Origin: JBFONV01 sp040779335
GTDB taxonomy: Bacteria; Pseudomonadota; Gammaproteobacteria; Enterobacterales; Alteromonadaceae
Assembly: GCA_040779335.1 (NCBI GenBank)
Contig: JBFONV010000002.1
Span: forward strand, 434,001-498,000
DNA: 64,000 nucleotides
Reading direction: 5' to 3'
Shown here one piece after another: positions 52,411-59,965 of this stretch. Below the pieces are notes generated by a model. That model made no database searches. It was not told the DNA's origin and saw only the letters and a program-made list of their open reading frames with translations. The translations under genes were made by a program, and so were the position numbers. The stretch's first letter is position 1. Every line of letters starts with the position of its first letter.

Positions 52411-52568
52411 ATGTAGTTTCTTTAGGATATTCAGGCTGAAGCTGACGAGCTAATTTTATAAAAGATGATTTGTTGGTGTTTACCTTCCCTAGTGATTCGG
52501 ATTCAACGCCAAGTTCGTCTTTTAAGGCGAGTATCTAACCCAATGAAAGTTATGCTATTGTTATTCAT
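52405..52568 (-). pseudogene. IS110-family transposase fragment with frameshift
   Basis: Reading leftward from the ATG at 52568 (GGAGG site upstream) gives MNNNSITFIGLDTRLK, and after a single-base frameshift the other frame continues VESESLGKVNTNKSSFIKLA and RQLQPEYPKETT. IGLDxH at the N-terminus and the N-K-x-x-x-x-K-L-A-R-Q segment are typical of IS110/IS1111 DEDD transposases. Only about 55 codons remain and the left end abuts a cut attC site. IS1111-attC elements are known to insert into attC sites. Confidence 0.7.
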
Positions 52569-52757
52569 GTTAGCCTCCGTCATTTAGTTATTTAACAAAT
52601 TAATTATGGTTCTGGCTTATAGCTAACCTAAGATGATTGATGCTAGCACCTAGTGGGAAGTTATTATGTCTATAGAGCTTTTAATGTTAGCTTTGTAAGC
52701 TGTAATTTTAATCAATATTATGATTTTATTAATCATGAAAATAAAAAGGATATATCT

Positions 52758-53153
52758 ATGTATAAAGTTATTATTTGCGCAATAGAGGCTAGCAGTGAAG
52801 GTAAAGAAGTACTCTCAAAAGCTTACAATCTTGCACAACTTTTCAACTCTGAGTTATACGTTACAAATGTTATTCCGTATACATTGCTTCCTAAAGATTA
52901 TCAAAAGGAATTGCAAGAGAATGTATCACCAGAAATTGAGTCTATAACTCAATCTTTAGGCATACCCAAAGGTAATGTAACAGTAAAATTTGGCAAGCCA
53001 TACGAGCAAATTTGTTCACTGGCAGAAAATAAGAAAGCTGATTTAATTATTCTTGGCACTCATTCCAAGAAAGGGTTAAACGCGCTAATTGGCTCAACTG
53101 CAAATGCTGTAGCTAATTATGCAAAATGTGATGTATCCCTTATTAAAATTTAG
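52758..53153 (+). CDS. Cassette gene: universal stress protein (UspA family)
   Basis: Protein of 131 residues beginning at ATG 52758 (AAAAAGGAT upstream), giving the canonical UspA start MYKVIICAIEASSEGKEVL. The nucleotide-binding GxxGxxxxxx loop is represented by LGTHSKKGLNALIGSTANAV and the VSLIKI end is standard. It is probably a UspA-type ATP-binding stress protein. A longer frame from 52653 lacks homology. Confidence 0.9.
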   Translation: MYKVIICAIEASSEGKEVLSKAYNLAQLFNSELYVTNVIPYTLLPKDYQKELQENVSPEIESITQSLGIPKGNVTVKFGKPYEQICSLAENKKADLIILGTHSKKGLNALIGSTANAVANYAKCDVSLIKI

Positions 53154-53170
53154 TCTTATGAATAAGATCG

Positions 53171-53188
53171 ATAACAAGGCGTTAAGTG
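53171..53188 (+). repeat. Collapsed attC scar
   Basis: ATAACAAGGCGTTAAGTG is the two outer ends of an attC (TAACAAGGC and GCGTTA) fused, all of the internal 80-odd bases being gone. Confidence 0.65.
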
Positions 53189-53212
53189 AAGTAATCAATT
53201 AAGGATGGATAA

Positions 53213-53713
53213 ATGATACAAATATTGATTCACACTCCACTATGGGTTTACGGGCTATTCGTGGCATTACTGATATTCGGCATTCAGCAATCGTTTGATC
53301 GATCTATAAGCCAAGTTATCGCATTTTTGCTCCCAATTGGAATGGTTGCTTTATCTCTGGCGGGCGTAGCATCTAGCTTTGGGTTAGATGTTTTTAATAT
53401 TGGCTATTGGTTCATTGGTCTTATACTGGTGACATTCCTCTTATTCAATATGTTTCCTATCAGAGGCGTTGAATTTAATGCAGACGCTAAAAAATATACC
53501 ATCACAGGTAGTTGGGTTCCTCTGCTAGTAATAATGGCAATATTTTTTACTAAGTATGCCGTAGGGGTAATGAACAGTTTAAACCTACCTGTTGCTAATG
53601 GCGCCGCATTGCAAGTGGGCTTGTGTGTTTTATATGGATGTTATAGTGGGTATTTTGTGTCTCGTTCACTCGGCCTATTTAAATTACGCATGTCTGCGAA
53701 AACTGCTTATTAA
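53213..53713 (+). CDS. Cassette gene: five-helix membrane protein
   Basis: Protein of 166 residues with about five helices, opening IQILIHTPLWVYGLFVALLI, a motif common in a family of small DUF-type inner-membrane proteins (DUF6622-like in my recollection). An AAGGAT site precedes the ATG. Function unknown. Confidence 0.75.
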   Translation: MIQILIHTPLWVYGLFVALLIFGIQQSFDRSISQVIAFLLPIGMVALSLAGVASSFGLDVFNIGYWFIGLILVTFLLFNMFPIRGVEFNADAKKYTITGSWVPLLVIMAIFFTKYAVGVMNSLNLPVANGAALQVGLCVLYGCYSGYFVSRSLGLFKLRMSAKTAY

Positions 53714-53728
53714 CAAGGTGTGGTAATG
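53709..53728 (+). repeat. Collapsed attC scar
   Basis: TATTAACAAGGTGTGGTAATG, at the stop codon of one gene and directly before the ATG of the next, is another fused TAACAAGG/GTTA-like junction, here with an imperfect 3' half. Confidence 0.45.
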
Positions 53729-54295
53729 GAAGCAAGTATTGAAAGTTCTGAAGCTCAAGTTCAGTCAAATGAAATGGAATTTTATGTGGTATCCCCAAAA
53801 AAACTCCTCGTTTTATTTATTGGCACATGTGGTATGTATACCGTTTATTGGTTCTTTAAACATTGGAGCCAGTACAAACAAAGTGCAAATGAAGATATGT
53901 GGCCAATTATGAGGGGAATATTTTCTATATTTTTTACTCACTCCTTGTTTGCTTTATTCGAAATGAAATATGCCAAAAAAACCGGAGAAAATCCTAAAAG
54001 CATTAATTATCTTGCAACCATCTATGTGGTATTTGCTATTGGTTGTCAAATTTGTAGCAAACTTTCAGATAATGGCTACGGCAATCCGATAACATTTTAT
54101 CTTAGCTTGTTAATACTCCCCGTGTCGTGTTGGGTTTTGTTTAACGCACAATCTTTGGCAAACTATGCGGGGGAAGATGTAAATGGTGTATCAAATAGCA
54201 CACTCACGGGCTTAAATTATTTTTGGCTAGTGTTAGGCGTAATATTTTGGCTTTTGGCTCTTTTTGGCCTCTATGCCACCACTATTGATATGTAA
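53726..54295 (+). CDS. Cassette gene: membrane protein, four helices
   Basis: Protein of 189 residues from ATG 53726 (an in-frame GTG lies two codons upstream). The helices at about 27-45, 90-110, 118-138 and 160-180 follow a soluble N-terminus containing VSPKKLLVLFIGTCGMYTVYWFFKHW, reminiscent of DUF4234-type proteins. Function unknown. Confidence 0.72.
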   Translation: MEASIESSEAQVQSNEMEFYVVSPKKLLVLFIGTCGMYTVYWFFKHWSQYKQSANEDMWPIMRGIFSIFFTHSLFALFEMKYAKKTGENPKSINYLATIYVVFAIGCQICSKLSDNGYGNPITFYLSLLILPVSCWVLFNAQSLANYAGEDVNGVSNSTLTGLNYFWLVLGVIFWLLALFGLYATTIDM

Positions 54296-54302
54296 TTGAA
54301 TT

Positions 54303-54321
54303 GCTCACAAGGCTTTATGCG
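54303..54321 (+). repeat. Collapsed attC scar
   Basis: GCTCACAAGGCTTTATGCG resembles AACAAGGCGTTATGCG with two substitutions; again only the attC ends remain between two genes. Confidence 0.45.
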
Positions 54322-54333
54322 TATAGGAGCGAT

Positions 54334-54738
54334 ATGTTCAAACCCCGAGCCATAGAAGGTCAAGTTGATTGGTTAGATGAAGATGGTATTAAGATTTATA
54401 CCATCTCTGCTAGTAACAATGTAGTTGATCAAGCTAAATATTTACCTCGACTTAAAAAAGTCAAAACATCGCGTAATGTCGACTGGGGCAATACGCCAGC
54501 ATTCGTTATTTTTCACGATGGTGCTGGTTGTGATTATTTGGTTTTAGTTTGGTGGGCAAATGATAATGAGTTATTCACGTCTGTTTCGGTTAAAACTGAG
54601 GGGGAATGGGTAGAAAACCCTAATAAGTATTCATTTTGCTTATATGATCTTGAGGTACTATGGGCTGAACGAAATATTTATATAAAAACAATTGACTGTG
54701 AATTACCATCATTAAACCAATATCAACTTTCGCGTTAA
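54334..54738 (+). CDS. Cassette gene: soluble protein of unknown function
   Basis: Soluble protein of 134 residues from ATG 54334 with AGGAGC upstream; a longer TTG-started frame from 54301 overlaps the attC scar and is rejected. It has a string of aromatic and acidic residues (FHDGAGCDYLVLVWWANDNE, EVLWAERNIYIKTIDCELPS) but no motif that I recognise. Similar small proteins are frequent in cassettes. Confidence 0.7.
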   Translation: MFKPRAIEGQVDWLDEDGIKIYTISASNNVVDQAKYLPRLKKVKTSRNVDWGNTPAFVIFHDGAGCDYLVLVWWANDNELFTSVSVKTEGEWVENPNKYSFCLYDLEVLWAERNIYIKTIDCELPSLNQYQLSR

Positions 54739-54836
54739 GTACGTATTACCCGTAAATTATTCGGAAAAATAGTTGGTTTTTGCTCCTTATTTACTTATTT
54801 TAGCCAACAATGTTTTGCCGTTTCGCAAAGCGTTAA
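54735..54836 (+). repeat. attC site 18 (weak 5' end)
   Basis: Interior AATAGTTGGTTTTTGCTCC...ATTTTAGCCAACAATG and 3' end AAAGCGTTAACC are clear; the 5' TAACAAG is mutated to TTAAGTACG. The terminal small hairpin is changed to GCCGTTTCGCAAAGC. Confidence 0.82.
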
Positions 54837-54879
54837 CCACTCAGGATTAGTCACTATCAAATTTTTAGTATTAATAAGC

Positions 54880-55512
54880 ATGCTTTTTTCGTCATTAACG
54901 TTTGCTGGAAATATTTACGATAAATTTCCCGAACAAATTAATACGAATGAAAAATATGTATTTTATTCACATGGTTTTATTGTAGAAGGTATAAACCCTA
55001 CCCCAAAAAATGAAAGATGGGGCGTTTACGAGTTCCCAGCAATAAAGCAGTCATTATCTGATACGGAATATAATTTGATTGCATATCATCGCCCTAAAGG
55101 TACAGATCCTTTCCTTCATGCTAAATCTTTAGCTAACGATGTTAGAGCATTATTGAATAATGGGGTCGCGGCTAATCATATAACTATTATAGGGTTCTCT
55201 CGCGGGGCGTTTATTACTAGTTTAACCTCCCATTACTTAGAAGAAACTCCTGTTAATACCGTTCTTTTAGCTGGTTGCGGGCGTATCGTTTCAAATAAAT
55301 ATGCTGACATTAAAATAAATGGTAATTTTTTATCTGTTTATGAAACTACTGATGGTGCGAGTACATGTAAAAAGCTCGCCAATAGAAGCCCTAATGCACT
55401 ATCATTTCAAGAAATCTCTATTTCTACTGGTAAAGAACATGGTGCTTTTTATCGGCCTATTTCTGAATGGGTAGTGCCGGTAAAGCAGTGGGTGAAAGAA
55501 AAGAGTAAGTAA
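54880..55512 (+). CDS. Cassette gene: alpha/beta-hydrolase-fold protein, exported
   Basis: Protein of 210 residues with a nucleophile elbow GFSRGAF (GxSxG) after the central THITIIGFSRGAFITS strand and a late His in STGKEHGAFYRP. The ATG at 54880 gives an incomplete signal peptide (MLFSSLTFAG); the same frame continues upstream as hydrophobic residues (IKFLVLIS) without any start codon, so the true 5' end may be damaged by the adjacent attC. Probably a periplasmic esterase-like enzyme. Confidence 0.75.
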   Translation: MLFSSLTFAGNIYDKFPEQINTNEKYVFYSHGFIVEGINPTPKNERWGVYEFPAIKQSLSDTEYNLIAYHRPKGTDPFLHAKSLANDVRALLNNGVAANHITIIGFSRGAFITSLTSHYLEETPVNTVLLAGCGRIVSNKYADIKINGNFLSVYETTDGASTCKKLANRSPNALSFQEISISTGKEHGAFYRPISEWVVPVKQWVKEKSK

Positions 55513-55621
55513 CACTAACCAGCGTTTTAAGTGATGATATTGCTATCGTTTGGCTCGGTTTCGCATCGCAACACAATTTTAGCCAAACATTACCAGCCCT
55601 TATGCAGACTTGGGTGTGCTT
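55513..55621 (+). repeat. attC site 19 (diverged)
   Basis: CACTAACCAGCGTTTTAAG, then arms CGTTTGGCT...AGCCAAACA, but the 3' end CAGACTTGGGTGTGC no longer contains GCGTTA. Confidence 0.65.
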
Positions 55622-55632
55622 AGGAGATTTAC

Positions 55633-56019
55633 ATGTACTTCATCGCTGCCTTTGGTTTACTAATGATGTGTTTGAGTGTTGTCATGATTGTTAATCCAAA
55701 TTATTGGTCAGATGGCATTGTACGTTTCAGTAATAAACCTTATTTCCACTGGTTTGAAATTATTAGTCGAGTAACCGCAGGATTTGTCTTTGTACTCTTT
55801 AATAAATCCACACTTTTTCCTGAATTAATACTTGGTTTCGGTTATCTGCTTATTGCCGTTGGTTTTGGGCTTTTAATCACAGGCTCAGTTAAACATCGTA
55901 AATTTGCTGTTTGGTCAGCTCATAAGTTTAAAAGTACATTTAGGCCTGCTGGCGTTGGCTCTTTTATATTCGGTACTTTCTTGATTTATACATCAACTAT
56001 TGGTGTAATCAGCAGCTAA
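55633..56019 (+). CDS. Cassette gene: four-helix membrane protein
   Basis: Protein of 128 residues with four hydrophobic helices (about 3-18, 43-56, 65-83, 103-123) and short basic loops. The ATG has an AGGAG site 8 bp upstream. It resembles many unassigned small membrane proteins. No attC can be recognised after it, and 56020-56214 holds no gene that I can support. Confidence 0.7.
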   Translation: MYFIAAFGLLMMCLSVVMIVNPNYWSDGIVRFSNKPYFHWFEIISRVTAGFVFVLFNKSTLFPELILGFGYLLIAVGFGLLITGSVKHRKFAVWSAHKFKSTFRPAGVGSFIFGTFLIYTSTIGVISS

Positions 56020-56214
56020 ATAGGCAACTATACATGAACGTAAAATACTTGGCTTGCTGTTGTAGCAGTTTTTGTATCGCCTTGATGATTTTCGCGTGAA
56101 CGGCCTATAAGCTCGACAAACACTGAACTGTCGGGTTAATGTCGGATGGAATTCGTAACCGACACTGGAGAAATTCATAAATAATCGTGATTCTTAAGTA
56201 CAGAGGCAAGTTTA

Positions 56215-56664
56215 ATGATTCTAAAAGAACTACGTATTAACCGGCAGCTTTCCCAAGATCAATTGGCGCAAATGTCTGGATTAAATATCAGAACAATTCA
56301 ACGAATTGAAAGTGGAAGTAATGCCAGTTTAGAATCTCTTAAATGTCTCGCCGCTGCACTTGAGGTTGATGTATCAACTTTAAATCAGGAGAAATTTATA
56401 ATGGACAAAAATTCAGATAACTGGAAGGCTTTACCTTTCATATTAAAATGTTGGTTTGTATTTAATTTTTTGCAAACTCGACCTAGTAGAAAATCAGCGT
56501 CGCGAATTGAGATAATTGGACACCTGAGTGGCTTCTCGTTTTGTTGTTTAGGCCTGATAAGTGAAGCAGCTCTGGTGGGCGGTTTAATTATGCTTTCAAC
56601 AGCATATTTATATCATTGGCTAAAATATCAAGGTGATAAGTACGGTATTTGGTATGAACAATAG
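56215..56664 (+). CDS. Cassette gene: XRE-type HTH protein with two-helix membrane domain
   Basis: Protein of 149 residues: an XRE helix-turn-helix (residues about 3-56, LSQDQLAQMSGLNIRTIQRIE) joined to a C-terminal region with two hydrophobic helices (about 100-135). HTH plus 2TM proteins occur as small membrane-tethered regulators in marine bacteria. It may regulate neighbouring cassettes or a host gene; no target is visible. Confidence 0.85.
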   Translation: MILKELRINRQLSQDQLAQMSGLNIRTIQRIESGSNASLESLKCLAAALEVDVSTLNQEKFIMDKNSDNWKALPFILKCWFVFNFLQTRPSRKSASRIEIIGHLSGFSFCCLGLISEAALVGGLIMLSTAYLYHWLKYQGDKYGIWYEQ

Positions 56665-56674
56665 TCTGTAAAGT

Positions 56675-56776
56675 GTCATACAAGCCAATTAAGCGGGACT
56701 TTATACTATTTGCTTAGTTCCCGCTTCGCTTCACAATCTTAGCCCAAAATTTATAGCTGCTTAAGCTGCCATTAGC
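56675..56776 (+). repeat. attC site 20 (last recognisable)
   Basis: From GTCATACAAGCC to GCCATTAGC; interior AGTTCCCGCTTCGCTTCAC and an AGCTGCTTAAGCTGC-like terminal hairpin. The ends differ from consensus (CATACAAG, CATTAG). Confidence 0.75.
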
Positions 56777-56791
56777 TTTATGGAGATAGGC

Positions 56792-56923
56792 ATGTTACTC
56801 GTAGGATCTTTTCTATAACTTTTTATTGGGGGTATCCATTCTTATCTAGGTGAAAAACGAATAGCTTGTGAATCGAAAATTATGTCTATAAAAAAACATA
56901 TTCCTGAGGCAAATAAAAAATAA
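56792..56923 (+). pseudogene. Broken cassette gene (internal stop)
   Basis: After the last attC, an ATG with GGAGATAGG upstream opens MLLVGSFL, then an in-frame TAA (56816-56818), then the same frame continues LFIGGIHSYLGEKRIACESK to a stop at 56923. IHSYLGEKRI recalls a family of small membrane proteins containing HSYLGER, so it looks like a nonsense-killed cassette gene. The remainder to 57105 shows nothing. Confidence 0.5.
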
Positions 56924-57105
56924 TTACAAGTTTTTAAACACTACTAAAAAATCTACTCATAATATCCCTTACTAAATACCTACATTAATCATGCCTCCTG
57001 CACAAACAATTAGTTAGTCTATAATTGGAAAAAGGATGACAAAAGTTACACTTTATTTGTCTCTCAATCCTCTGTTATATATAAATATAAATAAGGTATT
57101 CTACA

Positions 57106-58047
57106 ATGAAAAACGACTTTACCCTTCGTCCACTTCAGAATGTAAATGTTCCGGAACACGCTGATCTACTTTATTCATCATTTAACACATGGTATTGGAA
57201 GCATGGCTGGGGAAAGGATTATTTTGGCTGTAGTTCACAAGAAACCTCAATATTTTATGATATCTATAATGACCTAACCCCTGGATGCAGTATCGCAGCA
57301 TTTGACAACAAAACTGGGATGATGATGGGGTCTTGCTTCTATCATCCTAGAGAACAGCATGTTTCTCTGGGAATTATGAGTGTTCACCCTAATTATAGTG
57401 GCAGAGGTGTTGGTAGGAAATTGGTTGATTATATTCTCGACTACACTAAAGACAATGGCTACAAATCATGTCGCTTAGTTAGTAGCGCAATAAATATGGA
57501 TTCATTTTCGTTATACAATCGGGCAGGGTTTATACCGCGAGTGACGTATCACGATATGGTTATCAATGTCCCAAAAGAAGGTCTTGGGGATCTTAGAGTT
57601 AAAGGGGAAGAAAATATACGCGAAGCAACTATCACTGATATCGGAGGGATGGGGGATTTAGAAATGGAAGTCAGTGGTATAAAGCGAGACATCGATTATC
57701 GCTATGCAATTGATAACCCTCGCGGAGCCCTTCATTCTATTGTATATGAAAATGATCAAGGTGCTATTGAAGGGTTCATGATTTCAGTAAAGCACCCTGC
57801 TCTTAATATGCTTGGGCCTTGCGTTGCTCGTACAGAGGAGGTTGCAATTGCACTAATTAGAAAAGAAATAGAAAGATTCAAAGACACTTGGGTGTTATTT
57901 TCCATTCCTATGGAAAAAAGAAAAATGGTTGAGCAAATGTATTTATGGAAAGCTATCAATGTAGAAACACATTTAAAAGAGGTATGGGGACATTTCCCAG
58001 GTTTCAACGGAATCAGTATGCCTAGTTTCCTACCAGAAACAGGATAA
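57106..58047 (+). CDS. GNAT acetyltransferase with two GNAT-like halves
   Basis: Acetyltransferase of 313 residues. The N-terminal half carries the full acetyl-CoA site (VSLGIMSVHPNYSGRGVGRKLV, then the SLYNRAGF motif); the second half (about 160-310) is a diverged GNAT-like repeat lacking the QxxGxG loop. This two-part build occurs in several GNAT groups where one half is catalytic. It is outside the last attC site and has no recognisable operon partner. Confidence 0.85.
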   Translation: MKNDFTLRPLQNVNVPEHADLLYSSFNTWYWKHGWGKDYFGCSSQETSIFYDIYNDLTPGCSIAAFDNKTGMMMGSCFYHPREQHVSLGIMSVHPNYSGRGVGRKLVDYILDYTKDNGYKSCRLVSSAINMDSFSLYNRAGFIPRVTYHDMVINVPKEGLGDLRVKGEENIREATITDIGGMGDLEMEVSGIKRDIDYRYAIDNPRGALHSIVYENDQGAIEGFMISVKHPALNMLGPCVARTEEVAIALIRKEIERFKDTWVLFSIPMEKRKMVEQMYLWKAINVETHLKEVWGHFPGFNGISMPSFLPETG

Positions 58048-58187
58048 ATAAATCGAACATCATTTTAGATAAAAAGATGGGCTTTTCGATAACGGATTAA
58101 GCGGTAAAACCACTAAACCGAACATAACGCTAAAAAAGTTCCATCTTTAATTATGACTATATGCATTGGTAATACCAAAAACCGAGA

Positions 58188-59042
58188 TTATCTATACACT
58201 TGGTAATCTTTATCACTGCGATTGTCACTGCCTAATAGTAACAATACTTGGATAAATATACTGGTCATAATCTCTATATATACATTACTCAATGAAAACG
58301 TTTTTATCAGGTAGAGACCCAAAATAAAAACACAGTACAAAGTAATAAAGAGCGTGGTGTTTTTGCATTTTTTCGCAATAATGTTAACGCGGTCATCACT
58401 GCTGATAAAGTTGTCTTTTTTCTTGCCATACAAGCTGTTAAACAATACCCATGCTAAATAGGCCATCATCAGAGTAGTCAGCGCCAAATGCATTAAAGCA
58501 GTGTTTGATTGCTGCTGCCATAACTGTTCTACATAGATATAAACGCTGAAAAATAAGATCAATAAATAACACGCAATCACTAATAGTAATTTTAGCGGCG
58601 CAACAAAATCAGTCAGTCTTCTTGATTGAAAGCTGCTTTTTCGTTTCGCAGAAGGGAAGTTTTCTGCCATCCGTTTGTTGTTTTCTTTGCACCAATACGC
58701 CGACAAAAACCAAGGCATTAATTGTATTGCGGCAATAAATTTAAGTGCCGAAGCGAGCATAGCAATATCTACATTGTTCACATAAACATAAGTCACTATT
58801 GTTAAGCTCAAGGCGGCAATGGAATAATCAAATAGCTTTCTCAACTGCAGGCGCTTGTGCTCAACTTCAGCACTATTTACATATAAATTGGGATAATCAG
58901 CCGGCGGATAAATCATTAATAAATTAAGTTTATTTTTACGCCATTTATTTGCCAACAATACGGAAATTACGACAATTTGACTGATCAGGATGAGATAAAC
59001 CATCGCAGCAGTTACATCAATATTTTGTAAAATCATCATCAC
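58188..59042 (-). CDS. Membrane protein co-transcribed with a GntR regulator
   Basis: Protein of 284 residues with about seven helices (roughly 15-30, 70-88, 95-112, 150-172, 182-200, 230-250, 255-275) and a basic middle loop (RKSSFQSRRLTDF). No family recognised. It starts 2 bp after the stop of the GntR gene, so the two form an operon; regulator and membrane protein in this layout are often linked to ABC or envelope-stress functions, but no ATPase is present here. Confidence 0.78.
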   Translation of the reverse strand: MMMILQNIDVTAAMVYLILISQIVVISVLLANKWRKNKLNLLMIYPPADYPNLYVNSAEVEHKRLQLRKLFDYSIAALSLTIVTYVYVNNVDIAMLASALKFIAAIQLMPWFLSAYWCKENNKRMAENFPSAKRKSSFQSRRLTDFVAPLKLLLVIACYLLILFFSVYIYVEQLWQQQSNTALMHLALTTLMMAYLAWVLFNSLYGKKKDNFISSDDRVNIIAKKCKNTTLFITLYCVFILGLYLIKTFSLSNVYIEIMTSIFIQVLLLLGSDNRSDKDYQVYR

Positions 59043-59044
59043 GC

Positions 59045-59422
59045 CTATTTAGATTGTTTCATCAAAGCAGTAAAACTAATACGGATCTCAGAATCCGTTA
59101 GCCCTAAAGCGCGCATATTGGTGATCGCCTCAGCCATAATTTCTACGCCTTTATCTTGCAAGTTTACCTGACAGTTTTGTTGCGCATTTTCGTGGATGAA
59201 AGTGCCTCGATATCCTCTAGCGACTATGATGGCATCACGCTCAAGCATTTTATAAGCCTTAGCGACCGTGTTTTGATTAACCCCGAGCTCGTTCGCCAAT
59301 TGCCTAATAGAGGGTAAGGAAAAACCGGTCGTTATAGCGCCAGAACTGACCATTTCTTTAACCTGATTCACCAATTGTAAAAATATCGGCGTTTCGTCGT
59401 TTACGTCAATTTCTATTTCCAT
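59045..59422 (-). CDS. GntR-family regulator, YtrA-type
   Basis: Regulator of 125 residues: a winged HTH (about 12-80, FSLPSIRQLANELGVNQNTVAKAYKMLE) plus a short dimerisation tail, the size and order of the YtrA subfamily. YtrA proteins repress their own operon. Two palindromic operators lie directly upstream (59485-59510 and 59530-59555), in the region shared with the divergent small gene. Confidence 0.92.
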   Translation of the reverse strand: MEIEIDVNDETPIFLQLVNQVKEMVSSGAITTGFSLPSIRQLANELGVNQNTVAKAYKMLERDAIIVARGYRGTFIHENAQQNCQVNLQDKGVEIMAEAITNMRALGLTDSEIRISFTALMKQSK

Positions 59423-59484
59423 TTATCGAGTCTTTTACTTTGCCATATTATTGCTCGACCGAATTGTAACACTAAAAACAATTA

Positions 59485-59555
59485 TTGTACTACTTGATCT
59501 AATAATACATCTAAGCTAAAGTACCCCTGATGTACTACATGAACTAATAGTACAT
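59485..59555. promoter_or_regulatory. Two GntR-type operators
   Basis: TTGTACTA-N10-TAATACAT (59485-59510) and ATGTACTA-N10-TAGTACAT (59530-59555, perfect 8-bp arms), with centres 45 bp apart. The symmetry and location between the GntR gene and the divergent small gene indicate autoregulation. TnTACTA half-sites fit the AT-rich GTAC-containing operators of this subfamily (partly inference). Confidence 0.75.
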
Positions 59556-59584
59556 ATATCTACTTTAATCTAAAAAGGTGTACT

Positions 59585-59809
59585 ATGAACATTTCTAAAA
59601 GTAAAAAAATAATCTTAACTCACGCGATTATCTGGGCGAGCATAATGTTGATGCTAGCCTATTTGTTAAAAGGTAACGAGCAAGTCAATACTATTATAAT
59701 TTTCATGATAGGTGGCTGGTATATATCACACGCCGCTATTTTAAATGCGTTCAAGGTTAATAACAGTGATAACGCCAATGAAAGCAATGTAAAAACCTGC
59801 TATTGGTAA
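59585..59809 (+). CDS. Small two-helix membrane protein divergent from GntR
   Basis: Protein of 74 residues with helices at about 10-28 and 33-52 and a hydrophilic tail ending in CYW. The ATG follows AAAAAGGTGT. It shares the operator region with the GntR gene, so it is likely in the same regulon. Unknown function. Confidence 0.62.
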   Translation: MNISKSKKIILTHAIIWASIMLMLAYLLKGNEQVNTIIIFMIGGWYISHAAILNAFKVNNSDNANESNVKTCYW

Positions 59810-59965
59810 ATTGACGATGCAGAAAACGACTCGATGAGTTTGGCAAACGGTGTCGGTGACAAAAAAGCCCCGACGCGTATCCAATACTAGAACAAGCTTT
59901 TACGATCCCAAAAAGAGACTGGTTTAAAACCACCTCAGATCATAACGCTTTAAGTTAACAATGAC

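Larger units (their letters stand above)
40145..56925 (+). mobile_element. Integron-type gene cassette array without integrase (CALIN)
   Basis: Some 25 short genes, nearly all on the plus strand and with tiny gaps, are separated by attC-type sites. Complete sites start with YTAACAAG at or just after a stop codon, contain an inverted repeat around AGTTGGCT...AGCCAAC with a conserved TTTGCTCCTTCGTCGCTTATTTT centre, and end in a small hairpin plus GCGTTA, directly before the next start codon. This is the standard cassette layout. No tyrosine recombinase of the IntI type is encoded in the window, so the array fits the CALIN definition; an integrase could lie outside. Confidence 0.92.

Noticed and set aside
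56034..56100. 21-residue Cys-rich reading after the 55633 gene
   Set aside because: Too short, with no ribosome-binding site or homology that I can name.
40181..56925. CRISPR array (regularly spaced repeats)
   Set aside because: The repeats are about 95 bp and separated by whole genes, with recombination-site ends; they are attC sites.
40181..57000. Toxin-antitoxin pairs, common in cassette arrays
   Set aside because: I searched the cassette genes for RelE, ParE, HigB, Phd or similar motifs and recognised none.
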